A stretch of DNA of 64,000 nucleotides from Ignavibacteria bacterium (GTDB lineage: Bacteria > Bacteroidota > Ignavibacteria > Kapaibacteriales > UBA2268), in contig JAERMQ010000003.1 of the NCBI GenBank assembly GCA_016844745.1, positions 1-64,000 of the forward strand, given 5' to 3'. The position numbers and the translations under genes are program-made. Below, piece after piece: positions 16,127 to 24,509 of this stretch (position 1 is its first letter; each line of letters begins with the position of its first letter). The notes under the pieces were generated by a model, which was given only the letters and a program-made list of their open reading frames with translations, searched no databases and was not told the DNA's origin.

Positions 16127-16825
16127 ATGAATGAAGAATTGATGAAATCCGAAGAACCTAAAAAAATGCCGTGGGATATGATGGATGGAGAACCTTTGAA
16201 GGCTTTTGGCGCTTTTGAGGAATTCCTATCACAGGGAATTGCACGAAGTTATAATAAAACGGCAAAAAATCTTAAATTAGCGAAAACTACCATTGCCAGG
16301 TATGCTAAGAAATGGAATTGGAATTACCGGGCTTCTCTGCACGATAATATTCATGCCGAATTAAGAAGAAATGATGCTCTGCTCGAAATCGAGAAACGAC
16401 ACGAAGAAATGGAAAAAATCTATCAGGATATGACTCTTTATGCCAGCCGTGCTATGATTGAAACTTCTAATTTTTTTCGCGATTACTGGGCTTTTTACGA
16501 CAATCCGCAAACAGATGCAAAACTAAAGTTCATTAACCGGCTGATAGGTACAATTAATAAATTATTCAAAATGCTTGATAGACCTATGCCGGGGGATTTA
16601 TATACTGTAAAATCCAAACGGAATATTAATATCAATTATATGCTTAAACTTAAACAGAATATGAAATCATTGGAAACCGAATCAGATTTTGCATATAAAA
16701 ATATTATGGATGAGAATGAAATCAGGAGACTCCCATTGCATAATAACCATGTGCAAAATATCCCGGATAAATTACCTGCAAATTGGAAAGAGAAAATTGA
16801 ACAAATTGAAAAAGAACCAATTTGA
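16127..16825 (+). CDS. Phage terminase small subunit-like DNA-binding protein
   Basis: The 232-residue product has an N-terminal helix-turn-helix region (PLKAFGAFEEFLSQGIARSY, then KTAKNLKLAKTTIARYAKKW and WNWNYRASLHD) that resembles terminase small subunits and related phage DNA-binding proteins. A long charged coiled-coil follows (residues 75-150), then a basic, less ordered tail. No large terminase or structural phage gene is present, so it may be a mobile-element remnant or a domesticated HTH protein. Calling it a terminase subunit is a resemblance, not proof. Confidence 0.5.
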   Translation: MNEELMKSEEPKKMPWDMMDGEPLKAFGAFEEFLSQGIARSYNKTAKNLKLAKTTIARYAKKWNWNYRASLHDNIHAELRRNDALLEIEKRHEEMEKIYQDMTLYASRAMIETSNFFRDYWAFYDNPQTDAKLKFINRLIGTINKLFKMLDRPMPGDLYTVKSKRNININYMLKLKQNMKSLETESDFAYKNIMDENEIRRLPLHNNHVQNIPDKLPANWKEKIEQIEKEPI

Positions 16826-16848
16826 AAATTGAAGAATATAAATGGAAA

Positions 16849-16881
16849 ATTCATCCGATGACTGGCAGTCATCGGATGAAT
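16849..16881 (+). repeat. 33-bp palindrome with 15-bp arms and GGC loop
   Basis: Arms ATTCATCCGATGACT and AGTCATCGGATGAAT are exact reverse complements around GGC. An identical copy lies at 17060-17092, and a palindrome of the same geometry but different arms lies at 43258-43290. It sits within the duplicated short reading frame. Confidence 0.8.
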
Positions 16882-16953
16882 GAAATATCTAAAAAAATGC
16901 AAAAAACCGTACCCAATCGTACTCTTATGGATACAAAAGTTGAAAGTTTATAA
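16858..16953 (+). CDS. Short reading frame, copy 1 of a duplicated peptide (possibly longer from TTG 16822)
   Basis: This frame encodes MTGSHRMNEISKKMQKTVPN, then RTLMDTKVESL. It contains two peptide blocks (HPMTGSHRMNE and MQKTVPNRTLMDTK) that recur in a different order in the next frame at 16985. Of the codon differences between copies, Leu CTT/CTA, Asp GAT/GAC and Ser TCT/TCA are synonymous and Ile/Val is conservative, the pattern of a translated sequence. The frame overlaps the end of the preceding gene if TTG 16822 is used. Confidence 0.35.
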   Translation: MTGSHRMNEISKKMQKTVPNRTLMDTKVESL

Positions 16954-16984
16954 AGTTTTTAAAGTTTAAAATTAAGGAAAAAAA

Positions 16985-17119
16985 ATGCAAAAAACCGTAC
17001 CCAATCGTACTCTAATGGACACAAAAGAAAATTTGAAAATGAACCAATTTGAAAAGCAAATTCATCCGATGACTGGCAGTCATCGGATGAATGAAGTTTC
17101 AAAAATAATTAACAATTAA
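16985..17119 (+). CDS. Short reading frame, copy 2 of the duplicated peptide
   Basis: The frame encodes 44 residues starting MQKTVPNRTLMDTK and later QIHPMTGSHRMNEVSK. Both blocks match copy 1 upstream, but in reversed order, and the nucleotide changes between copies are mostly silent. There is no family I recognise. It could be a small protein of the same mobile element as the terminase-like gene, or a decaying tandem duplication of a longer gene. The rest of 16826-17219 holds only these repeats and a short AACAATTAAC run. Confidence 0.4.
   Translation: MQKTVPNRTLMDTKENLKMNQFEKQIHPMTGSHRMNEVSKIINN
17060..17092 (+). repeat. 33-bp palindrome with GGC loop, second copy
   Basis: Exact copy of the palindrome at 16849-16881, 211 bp downstream, inside the second short reading frame. 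Confidence 0.8.
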
Positions 17120-17219
17120 CAATTGACCATTAAAAAATAATATTACTCATCAGCAATATAGTTTTTTGTCCTTCGTCAATATGTTCGTATGTAAAATATT
17201 TTTATAAAATGGAGTAAAA

Positions 17220-17582
17220 ATGGAACACTTAACTTTAGATACTTTCCGCGAAAAAGTATTCGATTTCCAAACAAATACAGAGTGGAACTTCGCCGGCAAT
17301 AAGCCTTGCATCATAGATTTTTATGCCGATTGGTGCGGTCCGTGCAAGATGGTAGCGCCTGTCATGGAGCAGCTTTCAAAAGAATACGACGGTAAAGTTG
17401 ATATATACAAAATTAATACGGAAGAGCAGCAGGAATTATCCGGTATGTTCGGAATCCAGAGCATCCCATCAGTTTTATTTTGCCCGGTCGATGGTAAACC
17501 TCAAATGTCGGTAGGTGCGCTGCCAAAGGATGGATATAAGAAAGCAATAGAAAGTGTGTTTGGGATTGCCCTGGTATCGTGA
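17220..17582 (+). CDS. trxA: Thioredoxin
   Basis: A 120-residue cytoplasmic thioredoxin with the redox motif DWCGPCK (C39, C42) and the cis-proline loop SIPSVLFC. It reduces protein disulfides and is normally recycled by thioredoxin reductase. A good Shine-Dalgarno (GGAG) lies 7 bp before the ATG. The N-terminal extension of about 15 residues before the first strand is common in Bacteroidota thioredoxins. It is transcribed alone, convergent with mfd. Confidence 0.94.
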   Translation: MEHLTLDTFREKVFDFQTNTEWNFAGNKPCIIDFYADWCGPCKMVAPVMEQLSKEYDGKVDIYKINTEEQQELSGMFGIQSIPSVLFCPVDGKPQMSVGALPKDGYKKAIESVFGIALVS

Positions 17583-17640
17583 TTAGTTGATATACATTGA
17601 TCTTTGATATAATTCCGAGGAAGAATACATAAGATTTTGT

Positions 17641-17755
17641 AATGTCATTCTGAACGAAGTGATGAATCCAGATACGACATTGGGACTGGATTCTTCACTT
17701 TGCTCTGAATGACATCCTTACTTTTTTTTTGACTTATGAAACAGCCTTGAATCAG
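17641..17755 (+). repeat. MITE-like GTCATTCTGAACGAAGTGA element
   Basis: A copy with inverted ends (AATGTCATTCTGAACGAAGT and GGATTCTTCACTTTGCTCTG, then AATGACATCC) separated by GACATTGGGACT. It is followed by TGACTTATGAAACAGCC, matching the outer end of the element at 22441. It lies between the convergent genes trxA and mfd. Confidence 0.7.
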
Positions 17756-17775
17756 AAATTTTAAAAAATCTTTGT

Positions 17776-20700
17776 TTATAATAAGTCATTAATTGTTTTT
17801 TTCAGACGCCATAATATTTCAGGCGCTGAGTCACGGTTGTCATAAGGAAATTCAAGTAAAGTAGTATTTTGATTTTCAATAAAATTTGTTTGTGGATATT
17901 CTTCTAAAAATTCCCTGATAACCGGAAATACTTTATCGAAATAATCATGATTATCCTTTGATGGGAGCTCAGCAATAAAGGATTTGTCTTTAAAGGAGAT
18001 TTTTGTGAATCCCGTTCCAAGAGCTGCGATTCTTACTTTAACGGCAAACACGAGTTCCATTGCCGGTTTCGGGAGCTTCCCGAACCTGTCTGTAAGCTCG
18101 TCGATGACAGCTTTGAGTTCATCAGCCTTGCGAAGTTTGTATAGTTCTTTGTAATATTGAAAACGCTCCGTATCGCTTTTAATGTAATCGGCAGGAAGCA
18201 GGGCATCCTTGTTGAGTTCAATGGCTATATCATCATTTTCGGTTAATAGAGGCAGTGTGACGGATTCATGGAATAAGTCTTTAAATTCTTCCTGCCTTAA
18301 TTCTTTGACGGCTTCATCCAGGACTTTATGATACATCTCGAAACCGATTTCATTAATAAAGCCGCTCTGCTCCGGACCAAGAAGGTTACCGGCTCCACGA
18401 ATTTCGAGGTCACGCATGGCTAATTGGAATCCGCTGCCTAAATCGGTGAATTCCTCAATAGCTTGCAGCCTCTGTAATGACTTCTGAGATAGACTTTTTA
18501 TAGGGGGAATGATTAAAAAACAATAAGCCTGAATGTTGGTCCTGCCGACTCTTCCGCGTAATTGATAAAGCTCGGCAAGCCCGAAATTCTGGGAATTATT
18601 AATTATCATGGTATTGGCATTTGGGATGTCCAGCCCCGATTCCACGATTTTTGTTGTAACAAGGACATCGAATTTACCTTGAACGAATTTCTCCATGATA
18701 GATTCCAACTGGCTGGAAGGTATTTGTCCATGAGCCACGGCGAAAGTAATTTCAGGCATTTTCATTTTCAATTCCATTGCCAATCTGTCAAGGTCTTCTA
18801 TTCGGTCATTAACGTAGAATATTTGCCCGCCTCGCTTGATTTCCCTGTCGACGGCTTGCAATATGGAATTATCATTATTGAAAACCACCTCTGTTTGTAT
18901 TGGAATCCTGTTCCGTGGCGGAGTTTCGATAACGGATAAATCGCGCGCGCCCAATAAAGAAAAATTAAGTGTTCTGGGAATCGGAGTCGCTGTTAAAGAT
19001 AAAGTATCAACTGAAGCCCGCAACTGCCGGAGCTTTTCTTTTGCTCCTACTCCGAAACGATGCTCTTCATCGATAATTAATAATCCGAGGTCGTTGAGGA
19101 TAATATCCTTGCTTAAAAGTCGATGAGTTCCGATGATTATATCTATGCCGCCTGCTTTGAGTTTTTCGAGAATTACCTTTTGTTCGGCTTTAGTTTTGAA
19201 GCGGGAAATAGAATCGATGGTAACAGGGTATCTGCTCAGTCTATCGCGAAATGTCATATAATGCTGTTGAGCCAGGATAGTAGTGGGAACGAGAACAACG
19301 GTTTGTTTTCCCGATTGAGCGGCTTTGAATGCGGCTCGTATTGCAATTTCGGTTTTTCCGAATCCGACATCCCCGCAGACCAAACGGTCCATTGGAGTTG
19401 GTGATAACATATCGTTTTTCACTTCCATAGTCGTTCTTTCCTGATCGGGAGTATCTTCATAAATGAAGGATGCTTCAAACTCTTTTTGCCAGATAGTATC
19501 GGATTGAAATGAGAAGCCCTGCTGCTGCTTTCGCTGAGCATATAATTTTATTAAATCGCGGGCAATATCCTTTAATTTGCTTTTGGTTCGCGCTTTCTTT
19601 CTAAGCCAGTCCGGGGAACCAAGCTTATTAACTTTTGGCTCTACGCCTTCGTTAGCAGCGTATTTCTGAACTTTATGTATATAATTAAGGTGTACATATA
19701 AAATATCCCCGTCCTCATAAATTATACGTACACAATCCTGATAACTCCCTCCCAACCTGACTGTCTGAAAACCGTCAAAGATACCGATTCCCTTATCTTC
19801 ATGGACAATATAATCGCCGATATTTAGCTGCTTTAATTCCTTCAATGAAATACCTGATTTTGATTTTGGCTTATCCTGCTGGCGAATACGGAGGCGGTTG
19901 AAAATCTGGTGTTCGGAATAACATGCAATTTTTAAATCCGGAAGAAAGAACCCATTGGAAACCGCTTGTTCGCACCATATCAACTTTTGCAGAGTCCGCT
20001 TTGGGTCTGCCATTGAGAGAAATTCGCTTTCAAAAGGAATATCATTTGAGGATAATGAATTTTCTACTAATTCCTTGATTCTTTCAAGATGAATCTTTCC
20101 GTCGGCGCAAATATAAATGTCAGCATCGTAGGCTGCAAGTCGCTGAAGTTCGACTGCGAGATTCTTTATTGAATTTTCGAATTGGGGTTGTGGAAACGAA
20201 TGGAACTGCAAATCACTCTCGCCAATTTTGTTGAAAGATAGCGATGCATAACCCTGAATCAAGTTATTCTCTTCAATCTTTTCCGAAAAGGAATCCGGAG
20301 AATCAAGAACAATCAGGCAATTTTTGGTAAGATAACTAAAAACATTGCAGGTCTCATCCGTATTATCTTCGTGGAATATCCGGCTGATAAATTGCACTTT
20401 TGAATGGTCGTTATAACTTCTTTGTGATATTGTGTCGAACTCTCGAATTGATTCGATTTCATTTCCCCAGAATTCAATCCTGAGAGGGTTATCCCATCCA
20501 ATAGGATATAAATCGAGGATACCTCCCCTTACTGATAAATCTCCCGAAGACGTGACGTAATCTTTTCTTTCGAAACCATCCAGGCAGAGGTTTGTAACGA
20601 AATCCGTAAAATCAATTGCCTGCCCCTTTCTGATGGATATTTTTGAATCGAGGACTGAATCAGGCTTTGGGAAGTTAACATCGAATATTGCCGGAGTAGT

Positions 20701-21084
20701 TATTATTATGGATGTTTCATTGCACTGTATTGCTGATATACCATCCAACAGGTTCGAGGATTCCATTTGCTCAGGGATAGTATGGAATCTCATCGATTTA
20801 TTTTGATTTGTCAGGAACACGATGTCGGCATCATCAAGGAATAATTTCAAATCGTGGTACCAGTCTTCTGCCGAGGAGTTGTTTGAGCAAATCAAAAAAA
20901 ATTGTTTTTTGTTTAATTGCCAGAGTGCAGCAGTCAAAGCTGCTGCTGATGCTCCATGAAGATGTTTGATTGAAACACTTTTTTTGCCTTGTTCGAATTG
21001 CTGTTGAAGTTTGTCCAGCACTCTTGATTCGGAGATTCTAAGTGATATATCGGCTAAATTATTTTTTATTTTCTTTTGAGTCAT
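17776..21084 (-). CDS. mfd: Transcription-repair coupling factor
   Basis: About 1102 residues from the chosen ATG. Mfd pushes stalled RNA polymerase off damaged DNA and recruits UvrA. Seen in order: a UvrB-homology region, the polymerase-interacting domain (LNIGDYIVHEDKGIGIFDGF), the superfamily-2 translocase with Walker A GDVGFGKTEIAIR and Walker B DEEHRFGV, the SLTATPIPRTL motif, helicase C-terminal motifs (GRVGRTNIQAYCF) and a C-terminal TRCF domain ending in DNRDSAPE-type residues. The frame remains open to 21222; I chose the ATG at 21084 because the extra 46 residues are hydrophobic and unlike Mfd. Confidence 0.95.
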   Translation of the reverse strand: MTQKKIKNNLADISLRISESRVLDKLQQQFEQGKKSVSIKHLHGASAAALTAALWQLNKKQFFLICSNNSSAEDWYHDLKLFLDDADIVFLTNQNKSMRFHTIPEQMESSNLLDGISAIQCNETSIIITTPAIFDVNFPKPDSVLDSKISIRKGQAIDFTDFVTNLCLDGFERKDYVTSSGDLSVRGGILDLYPIGWDNPLRIEFWGNEIESIREFDTISQRSYNDHSKVQFISRIFHEDNTDETCNVFSYLTKNCLIVLDSPDSFSEKIEENNLIQGYASLSFNKIGESDLQFHSFPQPQFENSIKNLAVELQRLAAYDADIYICADGKIHLERIKELVENSLSSNDIPFESEFLSMADPKRTLQKLIWCEQAVSNGFFLPDLKIACYSEHQIFNRLRIRQQDKPKSKSGISLKELKQLNIGDYIVHEDKGIGIFDGFQTVRLGGSYQDCVRIIYEDGDILYVHLNYIHKVQKYAANEGVEPKVNKLGSPDWLRKKARTKSKLKDIARDLIKLYAQRKQQQGFSFQSDTIWQKEFEASFIYEDTPDQERTTMEVKNDMLSPTPMDRLVCGDVGFGKTEIAIRAAFKAAQSGKQTVVLVPTTILAQQHYMTFRDRLSRYPVTIDSISRFKTKAEQKVILEKLKAGGIDIIIGTHRLLSKDIILNDLGLLIIDEEHRFGVGAKEKLRQLRASVDTLSLTATPIPRTLNFSLLGARDLSVIETPPRNRIPIQTEVVFNNDNSILQAVDREIKRGGQIFYVNDRIEDLDRLAMELKMKMPEITFAVAHGQIPSSQLESIMEKFVQGKFDVLVTTKIVESGLDIPNANTMIINNSQNFGLAELYQLRGRVGRTNIQAYCFLIIPPIKSLSQKSLQRLQAIEEFTDLGSGFQLAMRDLEIRGAGNLLGPEQSGFINEIGFEMYHKVLDEAVKELRQEEFKDLFHESVTLPLLTENDDIAIELNKDALLPADYIKSDTERFQYYKELYKLRKADELKAVIDELTDRFGKLPKPAMELVFAVKVRIAALGTGFTKISFKDKSFIAELPSKDNHDYFDKVFPVIREFLEEYPQTNFIENQNTTLLEFPYDNRDSAPEILWRLKKTINDLL

Positions 21085-21330
21085 ATTAATAAAATTTGCC
21101 ACGAAATGTTTACAAATACCAATCGATGAGTATTTATAAGTTAAATTTATATAAAAATCAATTACAAATTTATCAAATAAAATTTTAAGTAAGGTTATAT
21201 GAGCTTTATTATGTAAAAACAAAAATCAAGACACTAAATAAGTCCTTTTTCCGTGATTTTATTTTTTTTGGAACTCATTTATTTGAGCAATTGGAATTAT
21301 AAAAGTTTTTAAAATTAAATTTAGGCAAAA

Positions 21331-22422
21331 ATGAAAGACACAATTCTTTATTTATTACTATTTTCTTTATTAACACTGCCGTTATTTAGTGAAAAGAATT
21401 TGAAGGAATCTATTAGGATTGCAAATGAAGCTCTTGACCAGATGGATAGCAGCCATTTTTACAAAGCTATTGAATTATTCAACCGGGCGTTGGAATTGGA
21501 GCCGAATTCGCTACAATATCAATATGAAAAAGCGCTTGCTTATTTTAAATTGGAAAAATATGATACTGCAATTACTTTACTCTCACCTTTACGTTCCTAT
21601 AAAGATACTAAAGACCACGTATGGCAGCTTTTGGGCAATAGTTACGACTTAACCGGTAAACGTGATTCAGCTTTTATAATTTACCAAGAAGGCTTGCAAA
21701 AATTCCCAAACTCAGGCAGGCTCTATTTGGAAATGGGTATTTCATATCTTAGCAGAAAGAAAGGCAAGGAGGCATCAGGGTTTTGGGAAAAAGGAGTAAT
21801 CGCTGCACCTGAATATCCCCTTAATTATTACTATCTAACAAAACATTTTGCTAAAACGGCAGAAACTATCTGGGCAATCTTTTATGGTGAAATATTCCTG
21901 AATTTGAATGCCGACCCAAGAAAAAAAGATGAAATTTCAAAATTGCTTTATCAAACTTATATTAATTCAATCTTTACAAAAGAGGATACTATATATAAAG
22001 TTAGATTCACTCAGGTTTCTATTACATCAAATACAATTGATTCTTCCGGAGTTCCCTTTCAAATTGCCTTCCAGAAGCTAATGGAACAGGTATTTGCAGC
22101 TCAAAAGGATAAAGCAGATAAAACAATTTCTATCGGGGAACTGACAGAATGTCGCTTGAACTTTATTATTTTATGGAACAAATCAATTTATTCAAAAAGA
22201 TTCCCAAATTTAGTTCTGAAGCGGCTGACGGAGGTATTAAAAAACAAATATTTCGATGAATATAATTTCTATATTTTCAAAGAAGCATCACCCGGTCAGT
22301 TCGATTTATGGAGTGAAAAAAATATGAAAAAGTACGGAAAATTTCTTTTATGGTTGGATAAGAATCCTCTTCGAATTAATCAATCCGATGTTTTCCATCG
22401 GTTTGTTTATGATAACAGATAA
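21331..22422 (+). CDS. TPR-repeat protein with signal peptide
   Basis: The 363-residue product has an N-terminal signal segment (LYLLLFSLLTLPLFS) and at least three tetratricopeptide units in residues 25-170 (FYKAIELFNRALELEPNSLQ, then YDTAITLLSPL and QLLGNSYDLTGKRDSAFIIY), which usually mediate protein-protein contacts. The C-terminal half (about 190-363) is helical and shows no family I know. The likely location is the periplasm. It stands alone between divergent mfd and the repeat ahead of the SDR gene, so its role is unknown. Confidence 0.75.
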   Translation: MKDTILYLLLFSLLTLPLFSEKNLKESIRIANEALDQMDSSHFYKAIELFNRALELEPNSLQYQYEKALAYFKLEKYDTAITLLSPLRSYKDTKDHVWQLLGNSYDLTGKRDSAFIIYQEGLQKFPNSGRLYLEMGISYLSRKKGKEASGFWEKGVIAAPEYPLNYYYLTKHFAKTAETIWAIFYGEIFLNLNADPRKKDEISKLLYQTYINSIFTKEDTIYKVRFTQVSITSNTIDSSGVPFQIAFQKLMEQVFAAQKDKADKTISIGELTECRLNFIILWNKSIYSKRFPNLVLKRLTEVLKNKYFDEYNFYIFKEASPGQFDLWSEKNMKKYGKFLLWLDKNPLRINQSDVFHRFVYDNR

Positions 22423-22440
22423 GGGAGTTCGAGAAAATGT

Positions 22441-22569
22441 GGTTGTCTCAAAAGTCAAAAAAATGGAAGAATGTCATTCTGAACGAAGTGAAGAATCCAG
22501 TCCCAATGCGGCTAATGGATTCTTCACTTCGTTCAGAATGACATTCTTCTTGGCTTTTGAGACAGCCTC
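22441..22569 (+). repeat. MITE-like element with about 55-bp terminal inverted repeats
   Basis: The left end GGTTGTCTCAAAAGTCAAAA and the following GAATGTCATTCTGAACGAAG pair with the right end TTCGTTCAGAATGACATTCT and TGGCTTTTGAGACAGCC. The centre (TCCCAATGCGGCTAAT) is unique. Related copies occur at 6510, 11768, 17641, 43138 and 57755. No coding capacity was found. Confidence 0.85.
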
Positions 22570-22632
22570 ATTCCGGAATTTTTGAGAACATCCCGAAATT
22601 AACAAAAGTTTGATATATAAAAGGAGGTACAA

Positions 22633-23421
22633 ATGAAATTATCCTTAGAAGACAGAACAGCCATTGTTTGCGGGGCATCTCAAGGTATAGGAGCAGCTAT
22701 TGCTATCAAGTTAGCTGAAATGGATGCAAGTGTTATCCTGCTGGCACGCTCCGAAGAAAAATTAAAGAAAATTCTTGAATCACTAAAATGTTCAAAAAAG
22801 CAGGAACATTCATATATAGTAGCGGATTTATCAGACCCGGAATCAGCAAGATCAAAGGTAGAGAGCATACTTGCCACTCGTAAAAGTATTGAAATCCTTA
22901 TCAATAATACAGGTGGTCCGGCACCGGGTGAAATTCTTAAAGCCGCACCCGAAGCCTTTTTACAGGCATTCGGGCAGCAATTAATAGCAAGCCATGTATT
23001 AACACAGTTGTTGGTTGATGGTATGAAACGCTCAGGTTTTGGGAGGATTATTAATATCATTTCCGTTGGATTACGGCAGCCAATCGATGATTTGGGGGTT
23101 TCAAATACTATTCGAGGTGCAGTTGGTAGCTGGGCAAAAACACTTTCACGGGAACTTGCCGCCTTTGGGATTACCGTTAATAACATTCTTCCCGGATATA
23201 CAAAAACCGAACGCCTTGATTCTTTGCTCGAGAAAAGAGCAGAAAATGAAGGAATTTCAAAAATTGAAGCAGAAAATAAAATTTCAAGTTTAATTCCGGC
23301 GAACAGGGTGGGGAGACCGGAAGAAATAGCTTATGCTGCATGTTTCCTGGCTTCTGCTGAGGCTTCCTACATAAATGGGGTTAATTTACCCGTCGATGGT
23401 GGATTCCTTAGATGCTTGTAA
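22633..23421 (+). CDS. Short-chain dehydrogenase/reductase with replaced catalytic Tyr/Lys
   Basis: A 262-residue SDR with the cofactor motif GASQGIG (residues 14-20), the NNTGGP variant of NNAG and the catalytic serine S144 in INIISVG. At the YxxxK position it has S157 and R161 (SNTIR) instead of tyrosine and lysine. The C-terminal PVDGGF is normal. This substituted subfamily is annotated as 3-oxoacyl-ACP reductase-like, but the missing tyrosine makes an ordinary oxidoreductase mechanism doubtful. A Shine-Dalgarno (AGGAGG) lies 6 bp before the ATG and fixes the start. Confidence 0.85.
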   Translation: MKLSLEDRTAIVCGASQGIGAAIAIKLAEMDASVILLARSEEKLKKILESLKCSKKQEHSYIVADLSDPESARSKVESILATRKSIEILINNTGGPAPGEILKAAPEAFLQAFGQQLIASHVLTQLLVDGMKRSGFGRIINIISVGLRQPIDDLGVSNTIRGAVGSWAKTLSRELAAFGITVNNILPGYTKTERLDSLLEKRAENEGISKIEAENKISSLIPANRVGRPEEIAYAACFLASAEASYINGVNLPVDGGFLRCL

Positions 23422-23496
23422 AAATAATTATTAATAAAAAATAATATTTATTTCATATTAATTTCATATAAAAAATTGGGAAAAATAATTTTTTTC

Positions 23497-23527
23497 TTGC
23501 TTTTTATAAAATATTATTTTATATTTG
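23497..23527 (+). promoter_or_regulatory. Candidate Bacteroidota-type promoter for ftsQ-ftsA-ftsZ
   Basis: TTG at 23497-23499 and TATATTTG at 23520-23527 match the Bacteroidota -33/-7 layout (TAnnTTTG) with 20 bp between them. A hairpin with an AGGAGAAGCTTT/AAAGCCCTCCTTT stem follows at about 23560-23590 in the predicted 5' leader. The rest of 23422-23663 is AT-rich without a gene. Confidence 0.45.
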
Positions 23528-23663
23528 AATAAGGGGAAAAAGATATATATAGCATAAAGAGGAGAAGCTTTCCAAAAGCCCTCCTTTAAGTTAATAGGAT
23601 GTTCGAGAAGATTAGAATTACGAATGTTTCAGTAATAGTCTAATGCATGGTTAATACAGCATT

Positions 23664-24488
23664 ATGAGTTGCGGGGAATTTATTTGTGTTAGTTTTATAT
23701 CGAACAAAACAAACAGCATTATCACTGTAAACGTAGGAAATATCGAACCTGAAAAGAATTCGACAAAAAGTCGGGCGATGTTATTCTGGTTTTTTGTTAC
23801 GGTCTTATTTGTTAGCGGGATAATTTATTATGCCCGTAAATGGAATAGTTCGCAATTAATTCAAACGGTAACTGTTGACGGGACAAGGCTTGTGGCTGCT
23901 AAAGAAATAATTGAAAGGGCAATGGAAAAAATTTCCGGTAAAAAGCCCGATGCGGTTGAACTAAACGATATTCGTCAGAATATCAAGAGCCATCCTTATA
24001 TTTCAAACGTAACGGTTCAGCGAAAAAGTCCAAAAGAAATTAAAATCTCCATTATCGAAAGAAAGCCGTGCGCTATCATTGCCGATAGTGCCGGTAATTT
24101 GAGTTTTATTGATGCAGGTGGTGTTTTCCTGCCTTATAAAATAATGGCTGATATGCCCGACCTACCTATTATCAGAGGGCTGACAACGAATAAAAAAGAA
24201 TTTACATCTCCTTTATTCGATGCACTTTCAATTATAACAACTTTGCAAAATGATGATTTTACAGAACTGGGTAAGGAGATTTCGGAATTGATTTATAGTC
24301 CGATGAACCGCTCCTATACAATGTTACTGAATGATTTTAACATTACCGTAATATTTGGGGATATAAAAAATATTAATGAAAAACTTTATAAACTCAAAAG
24401 TTTTAAAGTTGCTAAAATCTTTGATAAAAATATGCGAAACGTGAGACGCATTGATTTGCGGTGGTCAGAACAAATTGTAGTTAGCTAA
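23664..24488 (+). CDS. ftsQ: Cell division protein FtsQ
   Basis: This 274-residue bitopic membrane protein belongs to the FtsQBL part of the divisome. After a cytoplasmic N-terminus, one transmembrane segment (MLFWFFVTVLFVSGIIYYA, about residues 39-57) leads to a POTRA domain (about 65-135, with QTVTVDGTRLVAAKEIIERA and SNVTVQRKSPKEIKI) and the FtsQ beta domain ending near 272. Position directly before ftsA and ftsZ supports the call even though FtsQ sequences are poorly conserved. The first ATG is used; a later in-frame ATG (23778) would sit just before the membrane segment. Confidence 0.85.
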   Translation: MSCGEFICVSFISNKTNSIITVNVGNIEPEKNSTKSRAMLFWFFVTVLFVSGIIYYARKWNSSQLIQTVTVDGTRLVAAKEIIERAMEKISGKKPDAVELNDIRQNIKSHPYISNVTVQRKSPKEIKISIIERKPCAIIADSAGNLSFIDAGGVFLPYKIMADMPDLPIIRGLTTNKKEFTSPLFDALSIITTLQNDDFTELGKEISELIYSPMNRSYTMLLNDFNITVIFGDIKNINEKLYKLKSFKVAKIFDKNMRNVRRIDLRWSEQIVVS

Positions 24489-24509
24489 AATTTTTAGTGA
24501 ATTGAAATT

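Noticed and set aside
22388-22585. 65-residue coding region on the plus strand
   Set aside because: It lies across the end of the TPR gene and the MITE-like repeat; the predicted peptide is made of repeat sequence, so it is a shadow.
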